A stretch of DNA of 64,000 nt from an uncultured Prevotellaceae bacterium (GTDB taxonomy: Bacteria > Bacteroidota > Bacteroidia > Bacteroidales > Bacteroidaceae): contig CACZVX010000002.1 in assembly GCA_902784755.1 (NCBI GenBank), positions 1 through 64,000 on the forward strand. Reading direction: 5' to 3'. The notes beneath the pieces are model-generated. The model did not search any database and had not been told where the DNA came from. It saw nothing but the letters and a program-made list of their open reading frames with translations. This document shows, one piece after another, positions 31,620 through 40,182 of this stretch (position 1 is the stretch's first letter; each line of letters opens with the position of its first letter). The translations under genes were made by a program, and so were the position numbers.

Positions 31620-32858
31620 TTATGGGTTCAGATGCCAGCGGAGTCCGAACTCGATGCCGGGACTCAGCGGATGTTCTTTGTAATAGTGCTCCAGCCCCGT
31701 GCCGTCCTTGAAATAATAGTCGAGACTCGGCTCCAGATAGATGCCCAACTGCTTCGTGGGCTGATATTCAGCGCCTAGGGCTGTGTTCACAGACCATTGT
31801 AGGGGCTTTTCGCCGTCGGGGTGCGAATTGATTTTGGAATCTCCGCTTTTCTGTGAGTTTTTCACTACTTTCTCGGCCATTGCTCCAGCTGAGGCATACA
31901 GGCGGAAATAGCTGTTCTTCCATATTTGGTAGCTGATGCCCAACGGAATGCCGACGTAGTGGAGCCGCTGCTCGATGGCGGGTTGCTGCCTGTTCACCAA
32001 AGTGAATTCCGAATAGAGATAGGTATAGGTGATACCAGTCTGCAGCGCCCACCGTTCGCTCAGTTGATAACCTATTTTCAGGCCGAAGCGGATGGGCAGA
32101 CGGTGGGAAGCCTTTATAGGAGTCTCGTTCTGAGGGTTTTCCCCACCATTATATTGACTGATGGGTGAGGGTGACAACGGGTCGCTTTGGCTGATAGGAT
32201 AATGGTTATTTTGCTGGTGGCTATTGTCTGCCAGGAGTCCTCCTGAAGCATGGAGCCCGAACGACCATTGATGTGGCGACTTGCCTTCTTCGGAATAGGG
32301 CTTTCCGTCATTCTGCTGATACGTCGGGGTGGGGGAGGAACTCGCCTGCGCAATCCTTCTGGCGGTTTGTGCGCTTGCCTGCGAAGTCTCGGCGGTTTTT
32401 TCGTCAGCTGTTGTCTTGGTCATCTTCTCCTCCGCGATAACCGGGGTAGCTGAAGGCTCCAGCGATTCGGTTGCTGCTAGCGCTGTTTTGCCATTGGCGG
32501 GTACTGCCTGGGCCAGAAGAGAGCTCATACGGGGGATAGCAGGCTCTTCGCCGACGGGCTTTTCTTCAGGCGTTTGCTCTTGGGCTGGTGCCTGATGGCT
32601 TTCCGCCTTTTCAGCGATGTTTACGGGTGAAGAACTGGTTGCGTCATCCTTGAAATCATAGAGCGCGAAGAATCCGGCCAATGCCAGCAGGGCAGCGGCG
32701 GCAGCAATCCATCGCTTCGAAAGTGGGGAAGAAGACTTGCGGACAGACTTCTCAGCAAGGTTCATCTGCTCGCTGATGCCTTCCCAAAGTCCTTCCGGCG
32801 GAGTCATCTCGTGATGCTCCAGTCGGGTCTTCAGTTTATCTGTCCATTCTTCTTTCAT
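31620..32858 (-). CDS. Putative anti-sigma factor fused to an outer-membrane beta-barrel domain
   Basis: 412 residues. The first 48 residues are soluble and charged (MKEEWTDKLKTRLEHHEMTP), one TM helix spans about 49-68 (WIAAAAALLALAGFF), then a long low-complexity Ser/Ala/Glu/Pro/Gln linker (70-200), and from about 205 alternating aromatic strands (WSFGLHASGG, FGLKIGYQLSERWALQTGITYTY, YLEPSLDYYF) end in GIEFGLRWHLNP, like the OMP-barrel family found in Bacteroidetes. It overlaps the upstream ECF sigma gene by 4 bases. The cytoplasmic N-terminus would bind the sigma factor; the barrel would sit in the outer membrane, so the protein could span the envelope. The anti-sigma role is inference from position and topology. 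Confidence 0.7.
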   Translation of the reverse strand: MKEEWTDKLKTRLEHHEMTPPEGLWEGISEQMNLAEKSVRKSSSPLSKRWIAAAAALLALAGFFALYDFKDDATSSSPVNIAEKAESHQAPAQEQTPEEKPVGEEPAIPRMSSLLAQAVPANGKTALAATESLEPSATPVIAEEKMTKTTADEKTAETSQASAQTARRIAQASSSPTPTYQQNDGKPYSEEGKSPHQWSFGLHASGGLLADNSHQQNNHYPISQSDPLSPSPISQYNGGENPQNETPIKASHRLPIRFGLKIGYQLSERWALQTGITYTYLYSEFTLVNRQQPAIEQRLHYVGIPLGISYQIWKNSYFRLYASAGAMAEKVVKNSQKSGDSKINSHPDGEKPLQWSVNTALGAEYQPTKQLGIYLEPSLDYYFKDGTGLEHYYKEHPLSPGIEFGLRWHLNP

Positions 32859-33397
32859 TCTTTCTTGTTCTTTAAATCCTTGATTCTTTTAGCCAGCTGT
32901 TGTTTTGCAAAATAGAACTGAGAGGCTGAGGTGGATTCCTTGATGCTGAGCAATTCGGCAATCTGACGATGCGAAAGCCCTTCAAAGACAAAGAGATTGA
33001 GTACCGTTCGGTAGCCGTCGGGGAGTTCACGGATGAGTTGGTGCAGTTCGTCGTCGGATATCCTGTCCAAATTGACCTCCTCCTCATCAGGTAAATCGCG
33101 CAGAATCCTTTCATCTTCCACGAAGAGCATCTTCTTCCGGCTTTGCAGGAAATTGAGCGACTCATTCACCACGATTCTCGTCATCCACGCCTTTAGCGAG
33201 TCCTCTCCGTGGAACTTGAACGTAGAGAGCGAGGTGAAAATCTTCACGAAACTATTCTGCAGCACGTCCTTCACATCGCTTTCCTGAGCCACATAGCGGT
33301 AGCATACCGACGTCAGTATCCCTACATAACGTTGGTAGAGTAGGCCCATCGCCCGCTGGTCGTTTTGCAGTATGCGCGCTACGAGTTGCTCGTCCAT
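32855..33397 (-). CDS. ECF-type RNA polymerase sigma factor
   Basis: 180 residues. Region 2 (about 10-77) with MGLLYQRYVGILTSVCYRYV, DVKDVLQNSFVKIF and WMTRIVVNESLNFL; region 4 (about 118-172) with IRELPDGYRTVLNLFVFEGLS and HRQIAELLSIKESTSASQ, a helix-turn-helix. Typical ECF length, no extra domain. It overlaps its membrane-bound partner gene by 4 bases, the usual layout for a sigma/anti-sigma pair. Divergent from the serpin gene; the 165-base gap (33398-33562) could hold a self-recognised promoter, but I could not pick one with confidence. Confidence 0.9.
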   Translation of the reverse strand: MDEQLVARILQNDQRAMGLLYQRYVGILTSVCYRYVAQESDVKDVLQNSFVKIFTSLSTFKFHGEDSLKAWMTRIVVNESLNFLQSRKKMLFVEDERILRDLPDEEEVNLDRISDDELHQLIRELPDGYRTVLNLFVFEGLSHRQIAELLSIKESTSASQFYFAKQQLAKRIKDLKNKKE

Positions 33398-33562
33398 TTA
33401 AAGATATCTTCTGCTTATGAAACAACGAAATTACAAAATCTTGTATGAAAAACCAGCCTTTTAGATTCGTTAACTTTTCCTCGTGCGAATTTTAACATTC
33501 CGCCATACAAGATTTCTCCCTTTTCGAGTTTTAAAAGCAGTAACTCATCAAACAAAATAGCA

Positions 33563-34867
33563 ATGAAACAAGCCAAATGGATGCTGGCAGCCCTCCTCTT
33601 GGGCAGCATGACCACAGCCTGTTCCTCCTCCGAAGAAGCAGTAGAGAAGGATGGAGAAAAGAAATATGTAAATATGTACGCCGAGGTGAAGCCCGTCAAA
33701 CTCACGGCAGAGCAGCAGGTGTTCGCCAACGACAACAACGGTTTCACGCTGAATTTCTTCCAGTCGCTGAACGGGAAGATGAAGAACCGGAGCATTGTCT
33801 GCTCGCCCCTGAGTATCACATACGTATTAAGTATGGTGAACGACGGCGCCACGGGCACCACCGAGCAGGAACTGGAGCAGACGTTGGGCTTCCACAAGGG
33901 CGGCATCCAGGCCGTGAACGATTATTGCAAGAACCTTATCGACAATCTGCCGCATGTGGACGAAAAGGTGCAGCTGAATATTGCTAATGCTATCTTCGTG
34001 AACGATAAGTACCAGCTGAAAAAGCTGTTCCAGCAGGACATGGCCAACTATTATGATGCCAAGGCTGAGGCCCTCGATTTCAGTTCGCCATTGACGCTCG
34101 ACAGGATTAACGGGTGGTGCGATGAGAAGACCCGCGGGATGATTCCGAACATTCTGGAACAGGTTGATCCGCGAACGGTGAGTTATCTGCTCAATGCCAT
34201 CTATTTCAAGGCCGATTGGGCATCGATGTTCGAGAAGAATGAAACGCGGGAGGAGGTTTTCACAACGCCCGACGGAGAAACGCGCGTGCCGCTGATGCAC
34301 CAGAACGTATATATGAACTACCTTCGTAACGACACTTATGCTGCCGTCTCCATTCCCTATGGCAACGGCCGCTGGATGATGACCGTGATGTTGCCCGAAG
34401 AAGGGAAGACCACCGACGACGTCATCAGCAGTCTGGCAGCATCGGGATGGTCCACCGACTTTCTGAAGAATCCCCTCCGGGAGGCCCGTGGATACGAAGT
34501 GGATTTGAAGCTGCCGCGCTTCGAGACGGCATTCGATACGGATGATGCAGGAGGACTGATAGAGTTGCTCAAGGGTATGGGCATCCGTCAGGTCTTCGAT
34601 AAGTATAATGCAGAAGTCCCCAATGTGTGTGAAAAAGAGAATCTTTATGTCGATATGATGAAGCAGAAAGCAAAGATCAAGGTAAACGAAGAGGGATCAG
34701 AAGCTGCTGCCGTCACTATAGCGGGGTTTGTCGCGACTGCGACTTCTACTGGCCCCACACAGGAACCGCCCAAGGCCACATTCCATGCCAATCGTCCGTT
34801 TGTCTACATCATCCATGAGAAGTCGTCGGGAGTGATTCTGTTTGTTGGTAAATTTATGGGAAAGTAA
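33563..34867 (+). CDS. Serpin lipoprotein (protease inhibitor)
   Basis: 434 residues. Lipoprotein signal (MTTAC, Cys20). Serpin fold: NRSIVCSPLSITYVLSMVNDGA (about 78-99), LNAIYFKADWASMF (about 210-223), and the breach/F-shutter region with FHANRPFVYIIHE at about 407-419. The reactive-centre hinge NEEGSEAAAVT starts near 375 and matches the inhibitory serpin rule (small residues at P15-P9), placing P1-P1' near T392-A393, which suggests an elastase-like or similar target. A surface-anchored inhibitor could protect the cell from host or rival proteases. The next lipoprotein gene follows by one base. Confidence 0.88.
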   Translation: MKQAKWMLAALLLGSMTTACSSSEEAVEKDGEKKYVNMYAEVKPVKLTAEQQVFANDNNGFTLNFFQSLNGKMKNRSIVCSPLSITYVLSMVNDGATGTTEQELEQTLGFHKGGIQAVNDYCKNLIDNLPHVDEKVQLNIANAIFVNDKYQLKKLFQQDMANYYDAKAEALDFSSPLTLDRINGWCDEKTRGMIPNILEQVDPRTVSYLLNAIYFKADWASMFEKNETREEVFTTPDGETRVPLMHQNVYMNYLRNDTYAAVSIPYGNGRWMMTVMLPEEGKTTDDVISSLAASGWSTDFLKNPLREARGYEVDLKLPRFETAFDTDDAGGLIELLKGMGIRQVFDKYNAEVPNVCEKENLYVDMMKQKAKIKVNEEGSEAAAVTIAGFVATATSTGPTQEPPKATFHANRPFVYIIHEKSSGVILFVGKFMGK

Positions 34868-34868
34868 G

Positions 34869-35261
34869 ATGAAAACAAAAATTGTTTGGATGCTGTTCGC
34901 AGCATGTATGTTGGGAGCCTGCTCCTCTGACGATGAACAGCAGGTGGAAGTTAGCCAGTTGGAAGGCCGCTGGCTGGAAGTCTATGAACCCCATGTAGTG
35001 AGTGAAGGCATTGTCTATTACACTTTCCGTGCGACATCACCAACGACGGGAACATGCCTGGTAGAAGTCTCAGATGTCTTTTCGGGAGACCATCAAATTA
35101 AACATATCTATCATCTCACAAATGGTGGAAAACGTATAACGCTTTTGGACGGGGACGGATTTTGTGCCACAGGAGCCCCCGTATATGAAATCGTCAGACT
35201 CACCGAATCCCGTATGGTGTGGAAGATTGATGACCGGTTCTTGTATTTTGAACGGAAATAG
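34869..35261 (+). CDS. Small lipocalin-like lipoprotein
   Basis: 130 residues from ATG 34869 (an upstream frame from 34842 overlaps the serpin gene and is rejected). Lipobox LGAC (Cys about 17), then a compact beta-rich domain (LEGRWLEVY, YYTFRATSPTTGTC, GKRITLLDGDGFC, WKIDDRFLYFERK) resembling the lipocalin-like META/DUF fold common in Bacteroidales lipoproteins. One base separates it from the serpin stop, so they are surely co-transcribed; it may be a partner or chaperone of the serpin, which is inference. Confidence 0.7.
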   Translation: MKTKIVWMLFAACMLGACSSDDEQQVEVSQLEGRWLEVYEPHVVSEGIVYYTFRATSPTTGTCLVEVSDVFSGDHQIKHIYHLTNGGKRITLLDGDGFCATGAPVYEIVRLTESRMVWKIDDRFLYFERK

Positions 35262-35277
35262 CTCTGAGATGTTCTGA

Positions 35278-35365
35278 ATTCTTACATTGTCTCATTGTCA
35301 TTCTTACATTGTCTCTTTGGCATTCTTACAATGCTTCCACGCCATTCTTACAACGCTTCCATGGC
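35278..35365. repeat. Four tandem 22-bp repeats
   Basis: ATTCTTACATTG-type units at 35278-35299, 35300-35321, 35322-35343 and 35344-35365; the first two differ at few positions, the last two share a second variant (CAATGCTTCC / CAACGCTTCC). There are no spacers between units, so it is not a CRISPR array. Confidence 0.75.
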
Positions 35366-35389
35366 ATTTAAGCAGCGGATGGGCCTCCT

Positions 35390-35447
35390 AAGTGCAGCTA
35401 ATTGCATATAAGTGCACTTAAGTGGTATGCAAGTGGTATATAAGTGA
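35390..35447. repeat. Helically phased AAGTG motif cluster
   Basis: AAGTG occurs at 35390, 35410, 35420, 35431 and 35442: steps of 20, 10, 11 and 11 bases, close to DNA helix turns. One copy lies in the perfect palindrome AAGTGCACTT (35410-35419). The stretch lies between two gene ends (35261 and 35504), so it is not an obvious promoter. Confidence 0.6.
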
Positions 35448-35503
35448 GGCTTATTCGGCAAGAGAGTGGCTTTCTACCAATTATTTCCTTTGTACCGAAA
35501 GAC

Positions 35504-37801
35504 TTATTGTAAGTGATCAGTTTTTGCAGCGTCTGCCTTTTCTTCTTTTACGTAGAGAAAGGCTGAGGGCAGACCAGGGCTTTTGGCGGACACTACGCAG
35601 TCGCCTGTGATGTTTTTGAGCTGGATGGCTGCTCTGCCATTGGCTGCCTGAATGCGCTGACTGCCTGTTGCGGTTCCCTGATTGATCAGGAGTTCTCCGT
35701 CGCCGGCAATGGAGAATGTGATCCAGTCGGTTGCATCTAAGCAGCGAATGCCTTGGGAATCACAGAGTTGTGCTTCTATCTTGTTTCCACCGGTTTGTGT
35801 CAGCACGATGCCGGCAGGTTTCCTCCATGTCTCCGTCTGGTATTCGAATACAATCTCGTCTTCCAGGTTCCCTGCCACGGCCTTCAGCGTGTTGGTGCCT
35901 TTGCGGAATGAGAGGTTCCAATGGAAGCCCTGAGCGGGGTAATCGTCGATGTGCCGCTGCCGGCGTCCTTGCGAAACACCGTTGAGGAAGAGCTCCACCT
36001 CGGGCTGATTGCTATAGACCAGCACTTCGCGGGGTTCGCCTTCCTTTCCCCATCTTACAGGCCATGAGTGGCCGTAGATGTGGAGCATGGGCTGACGGGA
36101 CCAATAGGACTGTACGACGTAATAGCTTTCCTTGGGCGTGCCGTCGCGCTGGCATACGCCTTTCTGATTAACATAGGGGATGGGGTTCTCAGGACGGAGG
36201 GGCGTGCAGAAATCCTTGAAGGTCCAGAAAGCGCTGCCCGTGAGCAATGGCATTTTGGCCTGTTCTTTCAGGTGCCAGTCGAAAAGGCGCACGATATAGG
36301 ATTCTGACCAGTCGCCGTTGCGGTCGCCAGCCTCGATGTCAAAACCCGTTTCGGCATGGCGCCCGGCATGGCTGTCGCCGCCCCATTCGGCATGAAGGAA
36401 GCGGGGATAGCGGCCGATGGCCTGCAGCTCCATCTGCGCGTAGTCGGTGAAACGCCTGGAGTACCATCCTGCCCAGATGGACGGACTGTACACATCCACG
36501 ATGTCGGCACAGAAATCGCAGCGGCGGATGACAGTCATCCGGCTGTCGTCGAGCTGATGGGCTTCAGCGTTGAGTTCTGTCATCAGCCGTCGGACGGCCA
36601 CGGTGTCGAGCACGGTGCTGAAGTCGCCAGGCCAGTCATTCTCGTTGCCTAGCCCCCAGAGAATGATGCTGGGATGATGGCGATGACGGCTGATCATGGT
36701 TTCCAGTTGCTCGCGGGCCTGCTGCTGATAGCCGCTACCTCCTACACCGCCACGGCACCAGGGTATCTCTTCCCAAACGAGGAGGCCCAGCGAGTCACAG
36801 AGATGGAGCACATAGTCGGACTGCGGATAATGGCCAAGCCGGATGAAATTGGCTCCCATCTGTTTGATGAGGAGGAATTCGCGCAGTACCTGCTCTTTGC
36901 TCATGGCTGCTCCCACGCCGCTATGGTCTTCATGGCGGTGGGTGCCATTGAGCAGCAGACGGCGGCCGTTTAAGAAGAACGGTCCGTGGTCGCGAAATTC
37001 AAAGGTGCGGAATCCGATCTGCTTTTCAAGGTGCTGTTCGCCGTAATTGAGGCGAACGGTGTAGAGCTGAGGGCTGTCCACATCCCAGCGGTGGGGATGC
37101 CTTACGCGAACGGGCTTGCTGTTGTCCCCACGAAAGACTGTCTTTCCATCGGGGGCGATGATTTCCACCTGCAGGGGAACACTGTCGTCGATGATGATTT
37201 GATCGTCTTTCACGTCGATCCGCACGTCGGAAAGATAATGCTCAGGCTGATAGACGAGCCACACCTGACGACAGATGCCTCCGTAGAGACAGAAATCGGA
37301 CATGTCGGAGGGCAGCATCTCCACATCGCGGCTGTTGTCGCACCTGATGGCTAAAGGCAGCTCACCTGATCCACAGGATGTGATATCGACCGTCCAAAGG
37401 TCGTAGCTGCCTACATGGCTGCCCACTAACTGGCTGCCGACGTAAACCTGCGTCTTGGGACCACAGCCCTCGAAGACAAGCAGCGTATGGCCGTTGGGAT
37501 AGGGGTTTTGGATTTTCAGCCAACGACGATACCACGCCGGCCCCTGATAGTAGTTGACATCGGGGGCAACGCCGTCATGGGCATTGTAGCAGTGGGGCAC
37601 GGATACTGGCTTCCACAGGGGAACACTTTCCGGTTTGCCTGCTTTCACAGGCCGGAAAACTTCCCATGTGTTTGCCATGTCCTGACGGATGAATTCCCAT
37701 CCGTCGGCAAGTTCCGTACGAACCTGTGCGCCTGCAGGGACTGCAATGCCCAATGCTGCCAGCGCAACTGCCTTCCATAACCCTGTCAACAGACTCTTCA
37801 T
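35504..37801 (-). CDS. GH2 beta-glycosidase (PUL 2)
   Basis: 765 residues, signal peptide (about 1-25, PAGAQ). GH2 layout: sugar-binding sandwich (40-185, WYRRWLKIQNPYPNGHTLLVFEG), Ig-like domain, TIM barrel from about 270 with FFLNGRRLLLNGTHRHEDH. Acid/base E387 in LGNENDW and nucleophile E472 in HAEWGGD are both present. C-terminal Ig-like part with LVYSNQPEVELFLNG and VLTQTGGNKIEAQLCD. Specificity (galactose, mannose or uronic acid) cannot be read. Last gene of the minus-strand PUL operon, starting 5 bases after the lyase-GH88 gene. Confidence 0.9.
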   Translation of the reverse strand: MKSLLTGLWKAVALAALGIAVPAGAQVRTELADGWEFIRQDMANTWEVFRPVKAGKPESVPLWKPVSVPHCYNAHDGVAPDVNYYQGPAWYRRWLKIQNPYPNGHTLLVFEGCGPKTQVYVGSQLVGSHVGSYDLWTVDITSCGSGELPLAIRCDNSRDVEMLPSDMSDFCLYGGICRQVWLVYQPEHYLSDVRIDVKDDQIIIDDSVPLQVEIIAPDGKTVFRGDNSKPVRVRHPHRWDVDSPQLYTVRLNYGEQHLEKQIGFRTFEFRDHGPFFLNGRRLLLNGTHRHEDHSGVGAAMSKEQVLREFLLIKQMGANFIRLGHYPQSDYVLHLCDSLGLLVWEEIPWCRGGVGGSGYQQQAREQLETMISRHRHHPSIILWGLGNENDWPGDFSTVLDTVAVRRLMTELNAEAHQLDDSRMTVIRRCDFCADIVDVYSPSIWAGWYSRRFTDYAQMELQAIGRYPRFLHAEWGGDSHAGRHAETGFDIEAGDRNGDWSESYIVRLFDWHLKEQAKMPLLTGSAFWTFKDFCTPLRPENPIPYVNQKGVCQRDGTPKESYYVVQSYWSRQPMLHIYGHSWPVRWGKEGEPREVLVYSNQPEVELFLNGVSQGRRQRHIDDYPAQGFHWNLSFRKGTNTLKAVAGNLEDEIVFEYQTETWRKPAGIVLTQTGGNKIEAQLCDSQGIRCLDATDWITFSIAGDGELLINQGTATGSQRIQAANGRAAIQLKNITGDCVVSAKSPGLPSAFLYVKEEKADAAKTDHLQ

Positions 37802-37806
37802 ATTTT

Positions 37807-40149
37807 TCAGTTTCCTCTCCTTGTCAATGCTTCCAGATAATAGTAGTCGGCATAGCTGATGGGTACGTCGATTTCGTCGCCTGCAGGATAGTTGCCGGTG
37901 GAGTGGAGAAGCAGGAATCCCTGATGGGTTTCAGGTTCCGGCTGATAGTAACGCTCCAGTGAATCCATAATCTTGTCGGCCCACTCACGATAGACGGATG
38001 CCTTGGCGGAATCAGCAAATGTGGCAAGTTCGTAAAGTCCGGAGGCGAAGATGGCTGCCGCAGAAGCATCTCGGGGGACGCCACCGTCAGCGGCAGGACC
38101 TTTTCCGCCAGGAATGGCAGGGTCGCGCATATCCCAATAGGGGATGAAGTCGCGGGGCAGGTCTTTCTGTGAGAAAAAGAAGCCGGCAATCTTCTCGGCC
38201 TGTGCGAGGTAGGACTTGTCGTGGGTGAAACGGTAGCACATTGTGAACCCATAGAGTCCCCACGCCTGACCACGACTCCATACCGACTCGTCAGCGATGC
38301 CCTGATGGGTGATGCGCTTGATGACGCTGCCGTCGGTGGGGTTGTAGTCGACCACATGATAGGATGACCCGTCTGGACGGAAATGGTTCTTAAGCGTGGT
38401 GTTGGCATGACGGACTGCTATGTTATAGTAGTTCTTGTCGCCCGTGATACGGGCAGCTTCGAAGAGCAGTTCCAGATTCATCATGTTGTCGATGATGACG
38501 GCAAACTGCCAGCGGGCGGGTGTTCCCCATGACCAGGAACGGATGCAGCCCACGGTGCTGTCGTAGCGGCTGACGAGGGATTCCGCAGCACGAACCACCA
38601 CATCGCGGTAGGACTGCTCGCCGGTGAGTTCCCATGCCTTGCCAAACGAGTTGTAGATCATGAAGCCAAGGTCATGACTGCCGCGATTGTTTTTGACATT
38701 TTCAATGAGCCACGTGTTAGAAACAGCCTTCTCACGCCACCAGTTATCGTGGGAATACTGATACATGTGCCATAGTTCTCCAGGGAAGAATCCGCAACAC
38801 CAGTCAGGGGCGTTCACCAACCGAATGCTACCGTCCTTTTCCAGACAACGTGGCATCATGGCGGCATTACGCTTGTCTTTCTGCCGTTCTTTCTCTACCA
38901 CCCGGAGCTGCCAGCGCAGCTGAGCATCTGCCTGGGCAAAGGCATGGTCGGTCTCGTCGGGAGTATAATAAAGTAGGAAGAAGCGGTCGGAAAAGTGCTT
39001 CACGATGTGCTGCTTAGCCAGCTGGAGATAGTCATTGCGGCTGTTCTGGAGCAGGTACAGGCGATAGAGATCCTTTGAGAACTCGTTTTGCTTGTAGTCC
39101 CATTCGCTGATCTGCTTGTAGGGCCACTCTTCAACGCGTTTTCCCAAATACAGGGCGAGGAAGTCGGCGGCTTTTTCAATCAGGGGCATTCCTTCAATCT
39201 GCAAACCAGCATTACGGGCAATCTGCATGACATCGATCATGTGAGCCAAATTGTACTGTGAATATCCGAAAGCCAGTGTGCGGCGCAGTTCTTGGGGCTG
39301 TCTGCCATCGGGCTGAACCTGCACCTTAATGCGGCGCTCGCTGAAATGAGTGAGATAGTCGGCCATGACCTTCTGGTCGCCCACATAGCGGGCATAGGCG
39401 ATGATCTGCACGTCGTGGGCCGTGGAATGATTGTTGAGCTGCTGGCCTTCTTCGATGCCTTGCGGGCTTGTCAGCAACCATTTCAGAAGCTTTGAAAACC
39501 AGCTTTTCAGGGCCTTACTGTCCTTGGGGGTGAAGGAGCGTGACCGCTCCAGCAACTGTACGGCATCGAGCATCTCCACCAGAGAATAGCCGTCGATGAC
39601 ACCATAGCAGCGGCCTTTGCCGTCGTATTTGCCCGGAACAATCTGAGCATAGTTGAGATTGGGATTCATGCGGGTGCTTTTGTCGAGAAACCACACGTGA
39701 ATCAGTTCGGTGGCTTTCTGAGCATACTTCTCGTCGTCAGAGAAATACCATGCCAGCGACAGGGTCGTGACGGCCATCGCCATACTTGACAGTTTGGGAC
39801 GGTCAAGCTTTTCAAGCTCGGGGTTGGAGATGCCGTCGCGGCTGATGTAGGGAAGACCGTCGGGCTTTGAAGGATCCGGCCAGAAATATCGTGACAGGCT
39901 CATGTAGTCGTGCTTGTCACCACTTGCAGGTGTTGCCTCTTTCATCATGACCGAAAGGGGGGCCTTACTGAGCTGCTGCCGGGCTTCATCCATCAGCTGC
40001 GAGTAGGCTGCAGCATAGGCGGGCTTGTCCAACTGTGCCTTCACCTGAGTCAGGTGCGCGAAGTCCCAGATGGACTGCGCACCTGCTCTTGCCGTAAAAC
40101 CTAAGAAAACGGCAACAAGAATTATTCTTATTTTCAATTCATATATCAT
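37807..40149 (-). CDS. Fused polyuronate lyase and GH88 unsaturated glucuronyl hydrolase
   Basis: 780 residues, signal peptide (to about Q25). Residues 30-400 form an alginate-lyase (PF05426-type) alpha/alpha barrel, closest in look to PL38 glucuronan lyases: QQLNNHSTAHD (N239/N240, H241) and RRTLAFGYSQYN (R289/R290, Y296) match the Asn-His-Arg-Tyr set of this fold. Residues 430-780 are a complete GH88 domain: D493 in GSHDLGFMIY and D554 in VIIDNMMNLE are 61 apart, as are D88 and D149 in Bacillus unsaturated glucuronyl hydrolase. One polypeptide would therefore cut the chain by beta-elimination and remove the unsaturated end. The start is the first Met of a good signal peptide. Glucuronan or another uronic polymer is the likely substrate (inference). 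Confidence 0.82.
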   Translation of the reverse strand: MIYELKIRIILVAVFLGFTARAGAQSIWDFAHLTQVKAQLDKPAYAAAYSQLMDEARQQLSKAPLSVMMKEATPASGDKHDYMSLSRYFWPDPSKPDGLPYISRDGISNPELEKLDRPKLSSMAMAVTTLSLAWYFSDDEKYAQKATELIHVWFLDKSTRMNPNLNYAQIVPGKYDGKGRCYGVIDGYSLVEMLDAVQLLERSRSFTPKDSKALKSWFSKLLKWLLTSPQGIEEGQQLNNHSTAHDVQIIAYARYVGDQKVMADYLTHFSERRIKVQVQPDGRQPQELRRTLAFGYSQYNLAHMIDVMQIARNAGLQIEGMPLIEKAADFLALYLGKRVEEWPYKQISEWDYKQNEFSKDLYRLYLLQNSRNDYLQLAKQHIVKHFSDRFFLLYYTPDETDHAFAQADAQLRWQLRVVEKERQKDKRNAAMMPRCLEKDGSIRLVNAPDWCCGFFPGELWHMYQYSHDNWWREKAVSNTWLIENVKNNRGSHDLGFMIYNSFGKAWELTGEQSYRDVVVRAAESLVSRYDSTVGCIRSWSWGTPARWQFAVIIDNMMNLELLFEAARITGDKNYYNIAVRHANTTLKNHFRPDGSSYHVVDYNPTDGSVIKRITHQGIADESVWSRGQAWGLYGFTMCYRFTHDKSYLAQAEKIAGFFFSQKDLPRDFIPYWDMRDPAIPGGKGPAADGGVPRDASAAAIFASGLYELATFADSAKASVYREWADKIMDSLERYYQPEPETHQGFLLLHSTGNYPAGDEIDVPISYADYYYLEALTRRGN

Positions 40150-40182
40150 AGTTCAAACTTGCAAAGTTCGTTATGAGCGCTT

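Noticed and set aside
35278..35365. CRISPR array
   Set aside because: The 22-bp units follow one another with no spacers, they vary, and no cas genes are near.
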